In this document: in pieces, positions 23,450 to 31,878 of the stretch
Layout of the letters: every line of letters begins with the position of its first letter
Position numbering within the stretch: position 1 is the stretch's first letter
Source of the DNA: UBA1306 sp964396415
Lineage (GTDB): Bacteria; Spirochaetota; Spirochaetia; Treponematales; Rectinemataceae
NCBI GenBank assembly: GCA_964396415.1
Contig: CAYNFM010000025.1
Coordinates: forward strand, 1 to 42,876
DNA: 42,876 bases
Direction: 5' to 3'
Translations under genes and position numbers: made by a program
The notes under the pieces: generated by a model
Databases searched by the model: none
Told to the model about the DNA's origin: nothing
What the model saw: the letters and a program-made list of their open reading frames with translations, nothing else

Positions 23450-24831
23450 CCCTTGCCCTTCAGGATCTCGGCGTATTTCTTCTCGTCGATGGGGTAGCGC
23501 TGGATCAGGATCATCGCCGCGACGAGGAAGAGCGCGGGTATAGGGCCGATCGCGAGCCGGATCGCCAACTTCGCGGAATCGGCCTGCGCCGCGTTCGGGA
23601 CGAAATGCCCCGCGCCGAGCACGAGGCCCGTCGCGAGGATCGCGAAGGCGGAGCCGATCTTGGAGATGAAGAGCCACATGCCGTAGAACGCGCCCTCCTT
23701 GCGAACGCCGGTCTCGGCGGCGTCGTATTCTATGGTATCAGGCACCATCGAATAGGGAGCCACGTAGCCGAAGCCTACGCCTATGCCGGCGTAGACCATC
23801 ATGCCGATGAAGAACCAGGGCCCCAGGACATGGCCGAGGAAGAACAGTATGAGGCTCGCGGTGGCGAGGACGAAGAAGCATATTTGATAGGTGAGCTTCT
23901 TCCCGATCTTCTTGGAGACCGCGACCGAGATGGGGATGCAGATCATCGCGGTCACGAGCAGGACGAGCATCGCGATGGCGGTGAGGCCCTCGTTGCCGTA
24001 GATATACGCGAAGTAATAGGCGATCACGCCCTGGAGGAAGGTAAGGCCTATCAGATTGAGGGCGTAGGTGAAGAGGATGATGAGGTAGGGCTTGTTGCGG
24101 AAGACCGAAAGGTAGGTCTTGAGGATGCCGCCCTCGGGCTTGACCTCCGCGGATCGCTCGGGCTCCCGCACCGACAGGCCGGTGATGACGGCCGAGACCA
24201 GCATCACGGCGCCGAAGATCAGGCCCATCATCGAGAAGCCGAGGCTCTTGTCGGCTCCGGGGCCGCCGCCGAAGGCGGCGAGGAGGGGCTGGACCGAGGC
24301 GGCTCCCAGGAGGGTGCCGACTACCGCGAACATGAAGCGGAAGCCGTTGAGGCTCGAGCGCTCGTTGTAATCCGCGGTGAGCTCGGGCGTCAGGGACGAG
24401 TAGGGGATGTTCACCACCGAGTAGACCACGTTGAGCAGGATGAAGCAGGCGCCGCCCCAGGCCGCGAGCAGGGTCGGGTCCTGGATGCGCGGATTGGTGA
24501 AGAACAGCCACATCGCGAGGGCCAGGGGAATGGAGCCCAGGAGGATGTAGGGCCTGCGGCGTCCCCATCGGGTCCTGGTCCGATCGGAGAGGAAGCCCAG
24601 GAAAGGATCCCAGACCGCGTCGACGAGCTTCCCGACCATGATGACCGAGCCCGCCGCCGCGGCGGCGATGCCCACCGTGTCGGTGAGATACTTCAGGGCC
24701 CAGAAGCCCAGGGCCGTGAAGAAGAGGTTGCCGCCCAGGTCGCAAACCCCGAAGCCCAGCTTGGTCCCCAGGCTCAGCCGCGTCCCTTGTCCCGGCTCGG
24801 CTCCGCCGATAGCGCTAGCTTTTCCGCTCAT
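23446..24831 (-). CDS. GPH-family sugar:cation symporter (MelB-like MFS)
   Basis: A 461-residue permease with about 12 membrane helices. The GPH signature is clear: KLVDAVWDPFLGFLSDRTRTRWGRRRPYILLGSIPLA (about 48-85), and the loop DYNERSSLNGFRFMFAVVGT (about 150-170) with the paired Asp/Arg residues of the family. It carries a glycoside, pentoside or related sugar with Na+ or H+; the substrate is not readable. Its ATG lies 17 bp inside the end of the upstream acyltransferase-like gene on the same strand, so the two are probably co-transcribed. It meets the chemoreceptor gene tail to tail at a shared CTAG. Confidence 0.9.
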   Translation of the reverse strand: MSGKASAIGGAEPGQGTRLSLGTKLGFGVCDLGGNLFFTALGFWALKYLTDTVGIAAAAAGSVIMVGKLVDAVWDPFLGFLSDRTRTRWGRRRPYILLGSIPLALAMWLFFTNPRIQDPTLLAAWGGACFILLNVVYSVVNIPYSSLTPELTADYNERSSLNGFRFMFAVVGTLLGAASVQPLLAAFGGGPGADKSLGFSMMGLIFGAVMLVSAVITGLSVREPERSAEVKPEGGILKTYLSVFRNKPYLIILFTYALNLIGLTFLQGVIAYYFAYIYGNEGLTAIAMLVLLVTAMICIPISVAVSKKIGKKLTYQICFFVLATASLILFFLGHVLGPWFFIGMMVYAGIGVGFGYVAPYSMVPDTIEYDAAETGVRKEGAFYGMWLFISKIGSAFAILATGLVLGAGHFVPNAAQADSAKLAIRLAIGPIPALFLVAAMILIQRYPIDEKKYAEILKGKG

Positions 24832-26269
24832 CGATGAACTCCTCGATGCAGTCTATGTATTCTCGCTCGAGATCGCGCGTCGCGTCTTGGACCGCGGCCT
24901 TCCTGTCCTTGAGATAATCCTCGTAGCGGGAGCGCAGCTCGATCGGCTCGCCGACGGACAGGACCGCGGTATGCCGCAGGGTATTGGGACGCTGGGAGAT
25001 ATTGCCCCCCGAGAGCCTCGAGGCGAGGTCGGCGGCGTTGTAGGCGGTTTCCACGAGGCGCCCGAAGGGCGGGGCCGAACCGTCCTCGGTCCGGATGTAG
25101 CTCGAGTCGAGGTAGTAGCAGAGGTCGACGAACTCCATGTGCCGCATCGCGTACCAGGCCTCGCCGGCCTTGCGATCCGCCATCCGCCTGCCTAAAGGGG
25201 GGAAGCCCGCGGCGCCGCGCTCGGGGTAGATGCGGTCCCAGCCCTCCTGCCTGATGCGGTACACGCGCGAGATGGGATCGCCCTCCGCCTTGAGGCCCAT
25301 GACGGCCTCGCCGCGCCGCAGGGCCTCCTCAATGAGGTCGGCGAGCCGAGCGTCGCGGTCCTTCCCATCCCTCCGGTGTCCCGCCCCGAAATAGTAGAAC
25401 TCGGCCATGGAGACGAGGCAATCGTCCAAGGCGACGAGGCGCCGGGCGAGGATGCGCCGGCGGATATCCGGCGTCGCCTCGCCGACGGCTCCCGCCCCGC
25501 CGCCGGCGCGGAGGCCCGGGTCGCCGCCCCGGCCGTCGGAAAGACCGCAATCCGACTCTATCCGTGAGACGAGCCGCTCCACCTTGCCGATGTCGTCCTC
25601 GTAGAAGCGATAGTGGACGGAGAGAGGCAAGAGCTCGACGCGCTCGGGGCGGCCCTGCTTCCGCAGCTCCCCCGAGCACCAGAACGCGAGCCGGGCGGTG
25701 CCGCGCTCCAGGCGCGGCACCGTCTCGCTCCGATACGAAGCCTGGCCCTCGGGCGCCAAGGCAAGGGGGTAGGGGTCGTCGCGCAGCGCCGTCCGGATGC
25801 GTCCCATGCTCGCCTGATCGAGCTTCGCGTGGTAGACCGGCATCGCGCCGAATCGCGGCAGGATCCAGCGCACCAAGGCGCCGCTCCACATGGGCACTTC
25901 GTAGCCGTGGACGAATCTGGCGTGGACCCTGCCGGGAGCGGATGCGCCGAGGCGCCTCGCCTCCCTGTCCAGGGCCTTCGAAAGTGCCAGGGAAAGGAGC
26001 TGAGGCTCGTCTCCATAGGGATGCCTGAACGCGAGGACGAGACGGTTTCGGCCCTCGCGAAAGTCGGTCAGCGCCCCGAGCAGCCTATCGGCGTGTCGGA
26101 ACTCGATGGCGTCCAGCTTGAGGCCCATCCGGCCATAGATGCCGCCGAGGGCGCGCAGGGCGGCCAGGACGCGAAGGCTGACCTTCGGCTCGGGGAGCTC
26201 GCGGCGCCGCGCGGCCCCCGCCGGGGGGCGATGCTCGCGGCCGAGGCTTCCCGCACTCATGTTGCCCAT
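24815..26269 (-). CDS. PlsC-like acyltransferase-domain protein
   Basis: About 484 residues with a divergent glycerolphosphate acyltransferase core. The first block is FRHPYGDEPQLLSL (HxxxD instead of the canonical HxxxxD, near residue 87), and the third is LALAPEGQASYRSETVPRLERGTARLAF (the PEG motif near 178), followed by VELLPLSVHYRF. The C-terminal 230 residues are helical and not recognised. It probably transfers or binds acyl chains on lipid head groups, but activity is uncertain because of the altered first motif. ATG 26269 is chosen since a -10 (TACAAT) ends 6 nt before it; ATG 26260, 9 bp downstream with GAGG about 10 nt upstream, is the alternative. Confidence 0.65.
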   Translation of the reverse strand: MGNMSAGSLGREHRPPAGAARRRELPEPKVSLRVLAALRALGGIYGRMGLKLDAIEFRHADRLLGALTDFREGRNRLVLAFRHPYGDEPQLLSLALSKALDREARRLGASAPGRVHARFVHGYEVPMWSGALVRWILPRFGAMPVYHAKLDQASMGRIRTALRDDPYPLALAPEGQASYRSETVPRLERGTARLAFWCSGELRKQGRPERVELLPLSVHYRFYEDDIGKVERLVSRIESDCGLSDGRGGDPGLRAGGGAGAVGEATPDIRRRILARRLVALDDCLVSMAEFYYFGAGHRRDGKDRDARLADLIEEALRRGEAVMGLKAEGDPISRVYRIRQEGWDRIYPERGAAGFPPLGRRMADRKAGEAWYAMRHMEFVDLCYYLDSSYIRTEDGSAPPFGRLVETAYNAADLASRLSGGNISQRPNTLRHTAVLSVGEPIELRSRYEDYLKDRKAAVQDATRDLEREYIDCIEEFIDERKS

Positions 26270-26275
26270 GCCTCG

Positions 26276-26281
26276 ATTGTA
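26276..26281 (-). promoter_or_regulatory. Predicted leaderless -10 box for the acyltransferase-like gene
   Basis: TACAAT on the minus strand (26281-26276), 6 nt before ATG 26269. No good -35 hexamer is seen at 16-18 nt spacing. Confidence 0.4.
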
Positions 26282-26298
26282 GCAGGCCGGACCTATCC

Positions 26299-26326
26299 TT
26301 GGTACGGGAAAGGGCGATTTTATTCT
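26299..26326 (+). promoter_or_regulatory. Predicted promoter of the secreted repeat-protein gene
   Basis: -35 TTGGTA (26299-26304), 16-nt spacer, -10 TATTCT (26321-26326). The start codon is 26399 with AGGAGG about 8 nt upstream, so this mRNA has a normal leader of about 65 nt. Confidence 0.35.
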
Positions 26327-26398
26327 ATGCTTTCCCCGCCCGGTCGAAGTATCATGGTGCATGTCGACGCTATGGGACATCCTTCAGGAGGATCGGCT

Positions 26399-27411
26399 AT
26401 GAGAATTAGGCGGCGTCTGATCGCGGTCGCCTTCGCGGCCTGCCTGGCATCCGCGGTTTTCGCTCAGCAACGGTATTCGGGCTATTTCCACGCCCTCTCC
26501 GACCTTCGCGCGGCGCGCTGGCTCCTCGATCACGTTCCCGGCGACTGGGTTCGCGTCGACGACGAGCTGAACGCCGTCCATGAAATCGACGGCGCGATCG
26601 ACGAGATGAGGAGGGCCTCGATCGACGACGGCAGGAACGTCGACGACCATCCCGCCATGCAGGAGAGGTACGATCGCCCCGGCCGTCTGCGCGACGCGGA
26701 GGCCTACTTGAGGCGGGCCCGCGCCGACATCGACCGCGAGGAGGACCGCGGCGAGACGAGGGGCCTCAGGGAACGCGAGGCCGGGCGCATCGAGGGGGCC
26801 ATCCGATTCGTGGAGAGCGCCATCAGCGGGCCCGGCGGCCCGGCGCCCGCCTTCGTGCCGGCTCCGACGACCATGCCGCCCCNNNNNNNNNNNNNNNNNN
26901 NNNNNNNNNNNNNNNNNNNNNNNNNNNNNNNNNNNNNNNNNNNNNNNNNNNNNNNNNNNNNNNNNNNNNNNNNNNNNNNNNNGGGCCCGGCGGCCCGGCG
27001 CCCGCCTTCGTGCCGGCTCCGACGACCATGCCGCCCCCGGCCTCCATGGAGCATCCCTCCTACCTTCGCGCGCTCGCGGACCTGCGAACTGCGCGATGGC
27101 TTCTTTCCCACGTTCCCGGGGACTGGGTCCGCGCCGTCGAGGAGACCGATGCCATGCGCGAGATCGACGGGGCGATCGACGAGATCAGAAGGGCGTCGAT
27201 CGACGACGGCAGGGGCATCGACGACCATCAAGCCGTGGACGAAAGGCGCGATCGCCGCGGCCGGCTCGGGGACGCCGAGTCGTACCTAAGGCGGGCCCGC
27301 GCCGACATCGAGCAGGAAGAGGATATCGGCGATATACGGGGCTTGCGAGCCCGCGCGGCCGAGCATATAGACGGGGCGATCCGCTTCGTCGACGCCGCGA
27401 TGCGATTCTAG
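26399..27411 (+). CDS. Secreted two-repeat helical protein of unknown function, interrupted by assembly gap
   Basis: Signal peptide 1-22 (FAACLASAVFAQ), then a helical repeat unit of about 115 residues (YFHALSDLRAARWLLDHVPGDWV..., REIDGAIDE-type helix, RRASIDDGR, RARADI helix, GAIRFVESAI). A Pro/Ala linker follows, then a 100-N gap, the same linker again, and a second repeat unit with high similarity (YLRALADLRTARWLLSHVPGDWV... RRASIDDGRGIDDH... AIRFVDAAMRF). Related proteins usually carry one such unit and have no known function. If the two linker copies are one sequence, the joined frame is 858 nt and open, coding for 285 residues. A good ribosome-binding site AGGAGG supports the start. The stop shares CTAG with the convergent AraC gene. 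Confidence 0.75.
26828..27037. repeat. Identical 55-bp sequences flanking the N gap
   Basis: Bases 26828-26882 and 26983-27037 are identical over 55 nt and stand directly on each side of the N run. They encode the Pro/Ala linker of the repeat protein in the same frame. Either it is one sequence placed twice by the scaffolder, or real repeats flank a missing unit. Confidence 0.9.
26883..26982. other. Assembly gap (100 N)
   Basis: A fixed-length run of 100 N inside the secreted repeat-protein gene. Its true length is unknown and may be negative, as the flanks are identical. Confidence 0.99.
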
Positions 27412-28580
27412 CGGGACTCCGCGGCGCGCTGGCGGAACTGGGTCGGGGAAAGAGAGGTGTGCTGCTTAAATATCCTGTTGAAGGCCGACTTGGAGTTGAA
27501 GCCGCACTCGAGGGCTATGTCGAGCACGCTCTTCTCCATCTTGCGGGACGCTTCCAGGCAACGCTTGACCTCCTCGACGCGCAGGCGGTTCACGTAATCG
27601 TAGAAGCTCGTGCCCAATCTCTGGTTGAGGAGCTGCGACAGGCGGTGGGGCGAAGTCCGGAGGAGGGCGGCGAGCTTGGGCAGGGTCAGGTCGGCGTCGG
27701 CATAGGGACGCTGGGCTCGCACTACCTTGTCCAGCCTGTCGAGGAGAATGTCTCCTTCCTCCTCGGATATTCCCGATTTCTCGTATTTTCGCCTGAGCTC
27801 CCCGGGGCGATCGGGTCCCATCGCCGGCTTGGCGACGAGGAAGACGTCGGGCTCGTGAAAGGCCTTGTAGCTGATGTAATAGGCCGAGAACACCGTCGCG
27901 AGCGGGGCGAAGAGGTACATGCGCCTGAAGGTGATCACCAGGAAGAACAGCACGTACGAGGCGCTGCCCGCCGCGAGCGCCAACGCGAAGGCCACGAGCA
28001 CTTTCCGCATCCAGGCGAGGGTGATCGACTCGATCGACGAGTAGGTGTCCCGGATCATGGTCTCGTAGCGATGGACCTTGAGCCAGACCGCGACGAGGTA
28101 GGTCCAGAGCTGGAGCTCGATCGCGATCTCGTACCAGAAACGGCCGAAGTACTCGGCGGCCGTGTAGCGGCCGTTGCGCAGCCAGACCTCGACGAAGAGC
28201 ATCTTGTAGACGGGGTCCTCGAGGTAGAAGGGAAGGCAGAGCGGCATGAGGAGCAAGGCGCCGCCCAGATGGAGCGCGAAGCTCTTCCGGATCGGAATCG
28301 ACGGATCCACGAGGGTCTCGACGTAGAGGAAGAGGACGGGCCCCATGAGGAGGCGGAACGCGGGTTCCAGGCCGATGAGGAAGGGCGCGCTGCGGTAGAA
28401 GCCGGTCCGATAGAGGATCCCGTCCATCGTCGCGAGGGGAAGGACCACGAAGAAGAGGGCGAGGATGCGATTGGCCCTGCGCTTCCCCCTGTCCGCCCGC
28501 CAGAACACGACGGCCAGGAAGAGGCATTGCGAGGAGCCGAGGATGAAAACCAGGGAGATTGCGTCTATGCTTTCATTCAC
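27408..28580 (-). CDS. AraC-family regulator with N-terminal multi-helix membrane domain
   Basis: A 390-residue membrane-bound transcription factor. The first 240 residues form about seven hydrophobic helices (for example AISLVFILGSSQCLFLAVVFW, RILALFFVVLPLATMDGIL, LHLGGALLLMPLCLPFYL, VLVAFALALAAGSASYVLFFLVITF). A cytoplasmic linker follows, then a C-terminal AraC/XylS double helix-turn-helix (about 290-388: TLPKLAALLRTSPHRLSQLLNQRLGTSFYDYVNRLRVEEVKRCL, then KSVLDIALECGFNSKSAFNRIFKQHTSLSPTQFRQ). The GTG start at 28580 overlaps the stop of the permease gene as GTGA, so it is translationally coupled to the ABC transporter and probably regulates it in response to an external signal (inference). 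Confidence 0.88.
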   Translation of the reverse strand: MNESIDAISLVFILGSSQCLFLAVVFWRADRGKRRANRILALFFVVLPLATMDGILYRTGFYRSAPFLIGLEPAFRLLMGPVLFLYVETLVDPSIPIRKSFALHLGGALLLMPLCLPFYLEDPVYKMLFVEVWLRNGRYTAAEYFGRFWYEIAIELQLWTYLVAVWLKVHRYETMIRDTYSSIESITLAWMRKVLVAFALALAAGSASYVLFFLVITFRRMYLFAPLATVFSAYYISYKAFHEPDVFLVAKPAMGPDRPGELRRKYEKSGISEEEGDILLDRLDKVVRAQRPYADADLTLPKLAALLRTSPHRLSQLLNQRLGTSFYDYVNRLRVEEVKRCLEASRKMEKSVLDIALECGFNSKSAFNRIFKQHTSLSPTQFRQRAAESR

Positions 28581-29461
28581 TCCTTGTTTCCGCCGCCGGT
28601 CATTCCCATCACGATGTACTTCTGGAAGAAAACGGCTATCAGAAGGGGCGGGATCGACGCGATGACGCCTCCGGTCGAAATCATACCATAGTCCACCGTA
28701 TTCTTGCCTGTGAATTCGGCGATGGCGACCGGGATGGTCTTGGCGGCCAGGCTCGACGTGAATATGAGCGAGAAGAAGAACTCGTCCCAGGAGAGCAGGA
28801 AGGCCAGGATGCCCGTCGCGATCAGGCCGGGACGGGCCATGGGGACGTAGATATAGCGGAGCGTCTGGAGCCGGGAGCATCCGTCGATGAGGGCGGCCTC
28901 CTCGAAGCTCCGAGAGATCGAGCCGAAGTAGCTGCGCATGACCCAGACGATGAAGGGAATCGTCATGGAAAGATAGACGAACACCAGCGTCGCCTTCCTG
29001 TCCAGGAGGCCCAGGGCGCTGATGCCCACGTAGAGGGGCAGGACGATCACGATGGGCGGTATCATGTACGTGAAGAGGAGAGCGTAAAGCAGCTTGTCCT
29101 TGAACGCGAAGCGAAGCCTGGCGAAGGAATACGAGGCGAGGGAGCCGACGACGAGCCCGACGGCCGTCACCAGGGCGGCCACGATCAGGCTGTTGAGCAG
29201 GGCGTATTCGAAGGCCTTGGCGATTCCCCCTACCCCCGGCCCGAAGACCGCGGCGTAGCGCGCGAGGCTCATGGGTCCGGGCGGAAAGCGCAGGGGCACG
29301 GAGATCAGGTCCCGACGCTCGGAAAGGCTGGAGACGAAGAGCCAGAGGAAGGGAGTCATGACGAAGAGGAGGAGGAGGAAGCCCATCGCGCACAGGAAAG
29401 CGGTGAAGCCCGCGCGCCGCGCCGCGCGGGGCCGGGCGGGGGAGCGCTTCCGGTCAGTCAT
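28577..29461 (-). CDS. ABC sugar transporter permease, MalG type
   Basis: A 294-residue inner-membrane permease with six helices and the carbohydrate-uptake transporter-1 (CUT1) layout. The EAA loop that docks the ATPase is SFEEAALIDGCSRLQTLRYIYVPMARPG (about 195-222). The periplasmic loop PPGPMSLARYAAVFG after helix 1 is typical of MalG partners. It pairs with the MalF-type permease, whose end it overlaps by 8 bp. There is no ATPase gene in the operon, so a shared MsmX/UgpC-type ATPase encoded elsewhere is likely. The sugar is unknown. Confidence 0.93.
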   Translation of the reverse strand: MTDRKRSPARPRAARRAGFTAFLCAMGFLLLLFVMTPFLWLFVSSLSERRDLISVPLRFPPGPMSLARYAAVFGPGVGGIAKAFEYALLNSLIVAALVTAVGLVVGSLASYSFARLRFAFKDKLLYALLFTYMIPPIVIVLPLYVGISALGLLDRKATLVFVYLSMTIPFIVWVMRSYFGSISRSFEEAALIDGCSRLQTLRYIYVPMARPGLIATGILAFLLSWDEFFFSLIFTSSLAAKTIPVAIAEFTGKNTVDYGMISTGGVIASIPPLLIAVFFQKYIVMGMTGGGNKE

Positions 29462-30392
29462 TGATGTCCTCCTGCCTTCCCAGCCTCAGATAGATGATCG
29501 TGAAGCCGAGGACCATGAACGCGATCACGTAGGAGATGGCCGCGGCGGTCGAGTAGTCCAGATTGTCGAATCCCCTCAGATAGGCGTCGTAGGTAAGGAC
29601 CTTGGTGCCGTTCGCCGGGCCGCCCTTCGTCATGATGTAGAACAGATCGAAGGCCTTGAACTTTTCCATGGAGCGCATCACCGCGACGACGAGGAGGGTC
29701 GGCACGAGATGAGGGAAGGTGACGTAGCGGAAACGCTTGAGCGCGCCCGCACCGTCGATCCGCGCCGCCTCGTACAGCGACTTGTTGATGAACTGGAGGG
29801 AGGCGAGGAAGAAGATGGCCGAATAGGGAGCCATCTTCCAGACATCGGCCAGGATGATCATGTTCATCGCTAGCCAGGGCTCCCCCAGCCATGCGTGGTA
29901 ATGCCGTATCAGGCCGAGCCAGGACAGGAGGGCGTTGAGCGCGCCGTAGTCGGGATGGAGTATCCACTTCCAGAGGGCGCCGGAGACGTTGGTCGGAATG
30001 GCCCAAGGCAGGATGACGAGGGCCCGCAGGAGTTTCACCCCGGGGAAGGACTCCGCGAGGAGGAGGGCCATGAGGAGGCCGAGCCCCACCTCCACCGCCA
30101 GGGACACGAAGGTGAAATAGAGGGTCCGGCCGAGCGACTCCCGGAACCATGAGGAGCCGAGGACGGCGGCATAGGCGGCCAAGCCCGTAAAGCGCCCCTT
30201 CGCGCTCGAGAGCAGGTTCATATCGATCAGGGTATAGGCGAAGGTGACGAGGAGCGGCGCGAGGATGACTGCGAGGATGAGTACGGCGGCGGGCGTCAGG
30301 AGGAGGAAGGCGAAGCCCTGCTCGCTGAGGTCGCCCTCGCCGCCCCGTCCTCGCCCCCCCTTCCCGCGCGAATAGGGAAGCCTAGGTGTCAT
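29454..30392 (-). CDS. ABC sugar transporter permease, MalF type
   Basis: A 312-residue permease. After a charged Gly/Arg-rich N-terminus come six helices, with the first periplasmic segment YTLIDMNLLSSAKGRFTGLAAYAAVL. The EAA loop is SLYEAARIDGAGALKRFRYVTFPHLVPTLL (about 215-245). The segment LVILPWAIPTNVSGALWKWILHPDYGALNALL is characteristic of CUT1 MalF/UgpA proteins. It lies 80 bp downstream of the binding-protein gene. ATG 30392 gives the expected length. Confidence 0.93.
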   Translation of the reverse strand: MTPRLPYSRGKGGRGRGGEGDLSEQGFAFLLLTPAAVLILAVILAPLLVTFAYTLIDMNLLSSAKGRFTGLAAYAAVLGSSWFRESLGRTLYFTFVSLAVEVGLGLLMALLLAESFPGVKLLRALVILPWAIPTNVSGALWKWILHPDYGALNALLSWLGLIRHYHAWLGEPWLAMNMIILADVWKMAPYSAIFFLASLQFINKSLYEAARIDGAGALKRFRYVTFPHLVPTLLVVAVMRSMEKFKAFDLFYIMTKGGPANGTKVLTYDAYLRGFDNLDYSTAAAISYVIAFMVLGFTIIYLRLGRQEDIND

Positions 30393-30472
30393 GCTATCGT
30401 CCTGGAAGTGAAGGATCGGTCCGTAGCCATGGGACCGGGGCGGGCCGTCGGCGGCCAGCCCCGGCGTCGCGC

Positions 30473-31705
30473 TTACTTCGCCATGGTCTCGCCCTCGGCC
30501 TGCGCTTCCTCGAGGGCCTGATCGGCCGACTTCTTGCCGAGAAGGGCCTCCTGTATCTTGACCTGGAGCATCGAGGAGAAGGCGCTGTAGTAGGGTACCT
30601 TCGGGCGATTGACGATGTAGTCGTACTGGTCCTTGGCGACCTTGACCACCGCGGGGCTGGACTTCACTACGTTCGGATCGACGTAGAGGCTCCTCCAGAT
30701 CGGGAGGGAGTTGGCGGGATAGCTCTTCTGGAAGTCCTTGCCTGTCATGTAGACGATGTAGGCCCAGGCTTCGTTCGGATGCTTGGAGCCCGAGGTGATG
30801 GAGAGGGGCTGCCCGCCGTTGACCGTGGCGCTCTTCACCTTTCCGTTGCCGGGGATCAGCGCGATGCCGACGTCCCCGACCACCTTGGATTGGGCGGGAT
30901 CGTTCGCCACGCCATAGGCATAGGTCCAGTTGAACATGAAGGCCGCGTTGCCGCCCGCGAAGACGCCGTTGATGTCGTCCTCGCCGTAGGTGATGGACTT
31001 GGGATTGACCAGGCCGTCCTTGATCGCCTGCGCCATCCACGACAGGGCCTTCCGGTTCGAATCGGTATAGAGCGTGGGCTTCCCGTCCTTGGCCATGACG
31101 CCGCCGAAGAGGGCCGTGATCGTCGTGAAATCGCAGGTGAGGGTCTCGGCCTGATTCCAGGGCAGGACGATGGGATACTCGACGATGCCCTTGGCCTTGA
31201 GAGCCTTGGCTTGGCCGAGCATTTCGCCCAGCGTCGCGGGGGGAGCCTTGAATCCCGCCTTTTCGAGCATCTTCTTATTATAGAAGAGATATCGAACATC
31301 GTTCATCCAGGGCATGCCCCAGTACTTGCCGAGGTACTCGCAGGCGTCGAGGGCGCCGGGGAAGATGTCCGCCCTGTCGGCCGCCGCGAGCGGGGGAATC
31401 TCCTTCACGATGCCCCCCTTGGCGAACTTGGCGGTGAAGGGCCCGTCTGAGAGGACCACGTCGTAGCCGCCGGACGCGGCCGCGGTGAGGATCTTCTGCT
31501 CGAGCTCCTCATAGGCCACGAAGGTGAGATCGACTTCGATGCCGGGATTCTTGTCCGTGAAAGCCTTGGTGCCTGCGGTGATGTCCTCTTCGCTGTAGCC
31601 GGCCTGCTTCATGAACAGCGCATTGAGAACCACCTTGTCCGCGGCCCAGAGCCCGCAGCCCAGGGCCATCATGAGAGCGGCGACCGCGAAAACCTTCTTT
31701 TCCAT
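30473..31705 (-). CDS. ABC sugar transporter extracellular solute-binding protein (family 1)
   Basis: A 410-residue binding protein that delivers a carbohydrate to the two downstream permeases. Signal peptide about 1-21 (VAALMMALGCGLWA, cleavage after AWA-like LWA). Family-1 features: FTDKNPGIEVDLTFVAYEELEQKILTAAASGGYDVVLSDGPF near the N-terminus, AADRADIFPGALDACEYLGKYWGMPWMNDVRYLFYNKKMLEKAG, and FAGGNAAFMFNWTYAYG in the second lobe. The Cys in ALGC is not a canonical lipobox. A strong ribosome-binding site TAGGAGGT lies before ATG 31705. It is the first gene of the minus-strand operon. Confidence 0.95.
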   Translation of the reverse strand: MEKKVFAVAALMMALGCGLWAADKVVLNALFMKQAGYSEEDITAGTKAFTDKNPGIEVDLTFVAYEELEQKILTAAASGGYDVVLSDGPFTAKFAKGGIVKEIPPLAAADRADIFPGALDACEYLGKYWGMPWMNDVRYLFYNKKMLEKAGFKAPPATLGEMLGQAKALKAKGIVEYPIVLPWNQAETLTCDFTTITALFGGVMAKDGKPTLYTDSNRKALSWMAQAIKDGLVNPKSITYGEDDINGVFAGGNAAFMFNWTYAYGVANDPAQSKVVGDVGIALIPGNGKVKSATVNGGQPLSITSGSKHPNEAWAYIVYMTGKDFQKSYPANSLPIWRSLYVDPNVVKSSPAVVKVAKDQYDYIVNRPKVPYYSAFSSMLQVKIQEALLGKKSADQALEEAQAEGETMAK

Positions 31706-31878
31706 CGGGAACCTCCTATGGTCCGCGATCGGGCTTCGAGAGCTTTTCCCCGCCCCGTCTCGCGAACCATGGAAGTTTATCGGCCCGTTCCCGCGTCCCG
31801 TCGTCCATCCCGATCGGAAAGGACCAAAAATAACGAGTTTTCATGAATCCCCGATCGCGCGGCCGGTTCTCGGCCCCT

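Noticed and set aside
31706..31878. Possible terminator or regulatory element in the AT-rich patch between the cyclase gene and the ABC operon
   Set aside because: Short GATCG-containing inverted repeats and a TTATTTTT run exist, but no stem lies directly before the T-run, and no convincing promoter pair could be set for the binding-protein gene.
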